64,000 nucleotides of DNA from Chryseobacterium pennae (GTDB lineage Bacteria > Bacteroidota > Bacteroidia > Flavobacteriales > Weeksellaceae), in the NCBI RefSeq assembly GCF_003385515.1, contig NZ_QNVT01000022.1:1-64000 (forward strand), given 5' to 3'. The position numbers were made by a program, and so were the translations under genes. Below the pieces are notes generated by a model, which was given only the letters and a program-made list of their open reading frames with translations, had not been told where the DNA came from and did not search any database. Positions 62,289 through 64,000 of this stretch are shown in pieces. The first letter of the stretch is position 1. Each line of letters begins with the position of its first letter.

Positions 62289-62660
62289 CTATTTAAGTTT
62301 TTTTAAACTAATAAAACCTGCGTGATCTTCACATTTATCGAAATGAATTTCGAACCTCGGATTTTTTTCAGGATAGGTGATAAGATAATCCGGGCAAGGT
62401 TTCTTTTGTGCATGGCTGCGATCAAAATCTACTTTTCCGTTAGTAATGATGCTGTCTTTTAAAAACTTTTCATCAATATTATTTAAAATCATTTCATTAT
62501 GAAATTCTTCTGAATATTGAAATTCTTTAGAAAGTGTTTCGGCAATTACGCGGCTGTTAGGTAAATAACCGCTGCAGCTTGCGCCTTTTTTGTTTAATAT
62601 AAAAAATACGATAACTAGCCCCGGAAGGAAGCCTATTGCATAAAATTTAAGTTTTTTCAT
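62289..62660 (-). CDS. Membrane-anchored DUF4258-like protein
   Basis: The 123-residue protein has a hydrophobic N-terminus (about 6-23) and a C-terminal part with the DUF4258-like pattern (IDEKFLKDSIITNGKVDF, HAQKKPCPDYLITY, FDKCEDH). The function is unknown. It directly follows ald without a gap and precedes the two-component genes by 16 bp. Confidence 0.6.
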   Translation of the reverse strand: MKKLKFYAIGFLPGLVIVFFILNKKGASCSGYLPNSRVIAETLSKEFQYSEEFHNEMILNNIDEKFLKDSIITNGKVDFDRSHAQKKPCPDYLITYPEKNPRFEIHFDKCEDHAGFISLKKLK

Positions 62661-63851
62661 TTAGAAAATTAAAAGATTGATATCGTGGTACGTAAGTCCG
62701 AAACGGTCACAGATGATCTTTTTGGTATGTCTTCCTTTGTACATATATAAGCTCTGCTTCATTTCATTTTTTCGGATCAGCATGTTTTCAAAGCCGCCCT
62801 CTTCGTCATAATTTAAAATATAGGAAAGGAAGAAATTGGAGATAGCCTTGGTAGTGGTTCTCGGCATTCTTGATGTAAGGTTCGGAAGCCCGCAATGGAT
62901 TACCCCATGTTTGATCACATAAGGATCTTCCATGGTAGTAAGCTCTGACGTTTCAATAACCTTACCGTTGTCTATGGTAATATCGATGATGACACTGCCT
63001 TTTTTCATTTTCATGACCATATCTTCAGTCACAATGGGCGTCATATTTAATCTTGGAAGGGCTCCGATCACTACATCAGCACGTCTTAAGCTTTTGCTGA
63101 GCTCTTTAGGATCGATAACGGAAGTCGGAACACGGCTGTCTACCATGGTGTGAAGCCTTCTTAATTTTGATAAAGAGTTGTCGAAGACTTTTACACTTGC
63201 TCCTAAGCCGATGGCTGCCTTTGTAGCAAATTCACCTACAATCCCAGCTCCAAGAATAACTACTTCAGCAGGTCTTACTCCCGTAATTCCTCCAAGCATT
63301 AAACCATTGGATAGGGCTAATAATTCTGAAGCATATAAAATAGAAACGGTTCCTGCAATTTCACCGATTAATCTTACCAACGCCAGCTGTTTGTATTCAT
63401 CTACGATAAATTCAAAGGCAATCGCATTTATTTTTTTCTCTGCAAGCTTAAGGAAATACTCCTTATCTCTAAGGTTGATCTGAAGTGCTGAAACCATATA
63501 CGTATTAGGTTTCATAAAGTCAATTTCATCCAGAGTAGGAGGATTGATTTTCAGGATCAGATCCTGACCGAATGCTTCTTTCGGATCATTGGTAATCTTT
63601 GCCCCGGATTCGGAATATTGTAAATCTGTAAAAAATGAACCTTGTCCGGCTCCTGATTCTACAATGATCTCATGGCCATGTTCTACCAACACCTGTACGG
63701 CGTCAGGAGTAATGCAGGTTCTCCTTTCGTTGAGACAGGTTTCTTTGGGAATCCCAATGCTGAACTGTTTTCCCTTCTTTATAACCTCCAATTTTTCCTC
63801 TTTCGGCATCAATTCTTCTTCTGTGAAAGGAGTAAAAATATTTGTGCTCAT
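62661..63851 (-). CDS. ald: Alanine dehydrogenase
   Basis: The 396-residue protein has the alanine dehydrogenase/PNT N-domain (GIPKETCLNERRTCITPDAV) and the NAD-binding Rossmann motif (VVILGAGIVGEFATKAAIGLGA). It also has the family block DITIDNGKVIET. It interconverts alanine and pyruvate plus ammonia with NAD. A perfect -7 box is 54 bp upstream of the start codon. Confidence 0.9.
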   Translation of the reverse strand: MSTNIFTPFTEEELMPKEEKLEVIKKGKQFSIGIPKETCLNERRTCITPDAVQVLVEHGHEIIVESGAGQGSFFTDLQYSESGAKITNDPKEAFGQDLILKINPPTLDEIDFMKPNTYMVSALQINLRDKEYFLKLAEKKINAIAFEFIVDEYKQLALVRLIGEIAGTVSILYASELLALSNGLMLGGITGVRPAEVVILGAGIVGEFATKAAIGLGASVKVFDNSLSKLRRLHTMVDSRVPTSVIDPKELSKSLRRADVVIGALPRLNMTPIVTEDMVMKMKKGSVIIDITIDNGKVIETSELTTMEDPYVIKHGVIHCGLPNLTSRMPRTTTKAISNFFLSYILNYDEEGGFENMLIRKNEMKQSLYMYKGRHTKKIICDRFGLTYHDINLLIF

Positions 63852-63904
63852 CCTTAAATTAAATTATGTCTTACAGATTGTTATTTTAATACTGAATTAA
63901 TAAG

Positions 63905-63912
63905 CAAAGATA
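63905..63912 (-). promoter_or_regulatory. -7 box of ald
   Basis: On the minus strand TATCTTTG matches TAnnTTTG perfectly. It lies between the upstream gene's stop codon and ald. Confidence 0.5.
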
Positions 63913-63920
63913 CATAATAT

Positions 63921-64000
63921 TTACTCGAATGAAACTTCTCTGTTTTCACCCGTGTTCACAATACTCATTGTGTGATAGTTGAGCCCGTAAAGCTCTTCTT
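63921..64000 (-). CDS. C-terminal end of a protein cut by the window edge
   Basis: The last 25 or so residues of a minus-strand frame are visible (ending HTMSIVNTGENREVSFE and TAA at 63921-63923). In related genomes the neighbour of ald at this place is often tsaE, and the ending would fit, but the fragment is too short to be sure. Confidence 0.45.
   Translation of the reverse strand, partial: EELYGLNYHTMSIVNTGENREVSFE

Overview
The window is AT-rich chromosomal DNA from a member of the Flavobacteriia. It looks most like Chryseobacterium or a close relative. This rests on the protein families present (OMP_b-brl_3 receptors, fused ABC permease/M1 peptidases, DUF1501/DUF1800 pair, YceI pairs, DUF4280 PAAR-like proteins, Bacteroidota-type class I lanthipeptides), on several -7 boxes of the form TAnnTTTG, and on dispersed palindromic intergenic repeats. 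No rRNA, CRISPR array or insertion sequence with a transposase is visible. Genus-level assignment is inference.

Layout. 0.1-8.6 kb: a MarR regulator with an outer-membrane receptor, an ABC exporter whose permease is fused to an M1 peptidase, a DUF2975/Xre pair with a clear operator, and a TfoX-N protein. 8.7-11.9 kb: secreted YwqK/MORN-repeat and WG-repeat proteins. 12.0-15.2 kb: a four-gene operon with two related nucleotidyltransferases, an ATP-grasp protein and an unknown protein. 15.6-17.9 kb: cobT-cobS-cobC for the late steps of cobalamin assembly. 18.0-23.1 kb: an RNA-repair locus. The RNA ligase gene rtcB is followed on the same strand by a tRNA-shaped RNA whose anticodon loop is 47 nt long, a series of related hairpin repeats, and a 584-residue protein of unknown function. 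Divergent from rtcB are a HopJ-family gene and a WYL-domain regulator. The rtcB promoter and the promoter of the nucleotidyltransferase operon share the same inverted repeat at the same spacing, so the two operons are probably one regulon.

23.3-37.7 kb is mainly housekeeping: DUF1501/DUF1800, an outer-membrane protein, glucokinase, two YceI proteins (the first behind a perfect FNR-type box), an ammonium channel, L-serine dehydratase, a serine hydrolase operon, and tyrA with a terminator hairpin in its own leader. 26.4-26.7 kb holds a MITE-like element with inverted ends.

37.9-50.7 kb reads on one strand and looks like a contact-dependent antibacterial cassette. It starts with a LysM protein, a LysM/DUF4280 (PAAR-like) carrier and an 839-residue protein with a lysozyme-like domain and an Amidase_2 domain. 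Twelve small, mostly lipid-anchored proteins follow; at least two paralog families among them are candidate immunity proteins. 50.9-57.4 kb carries a class I lanthipeptide cluster (DoxX-like, precursor, LanB, LanC) with no transporter or protease next to it. 57.6-64 kb has a CPA2 antiporter, a LytS/LytTR two-component pair with candidate LytTR sites beside it, a DUF4258-like protein and alanine dehydrogenase.

The most novel-looking parts are the rtcB/tRNA-like/hairpin/584-aa unit with its shared operator, and the PAAR-like peptidoglycan hydrolase with its lipoprotein array.
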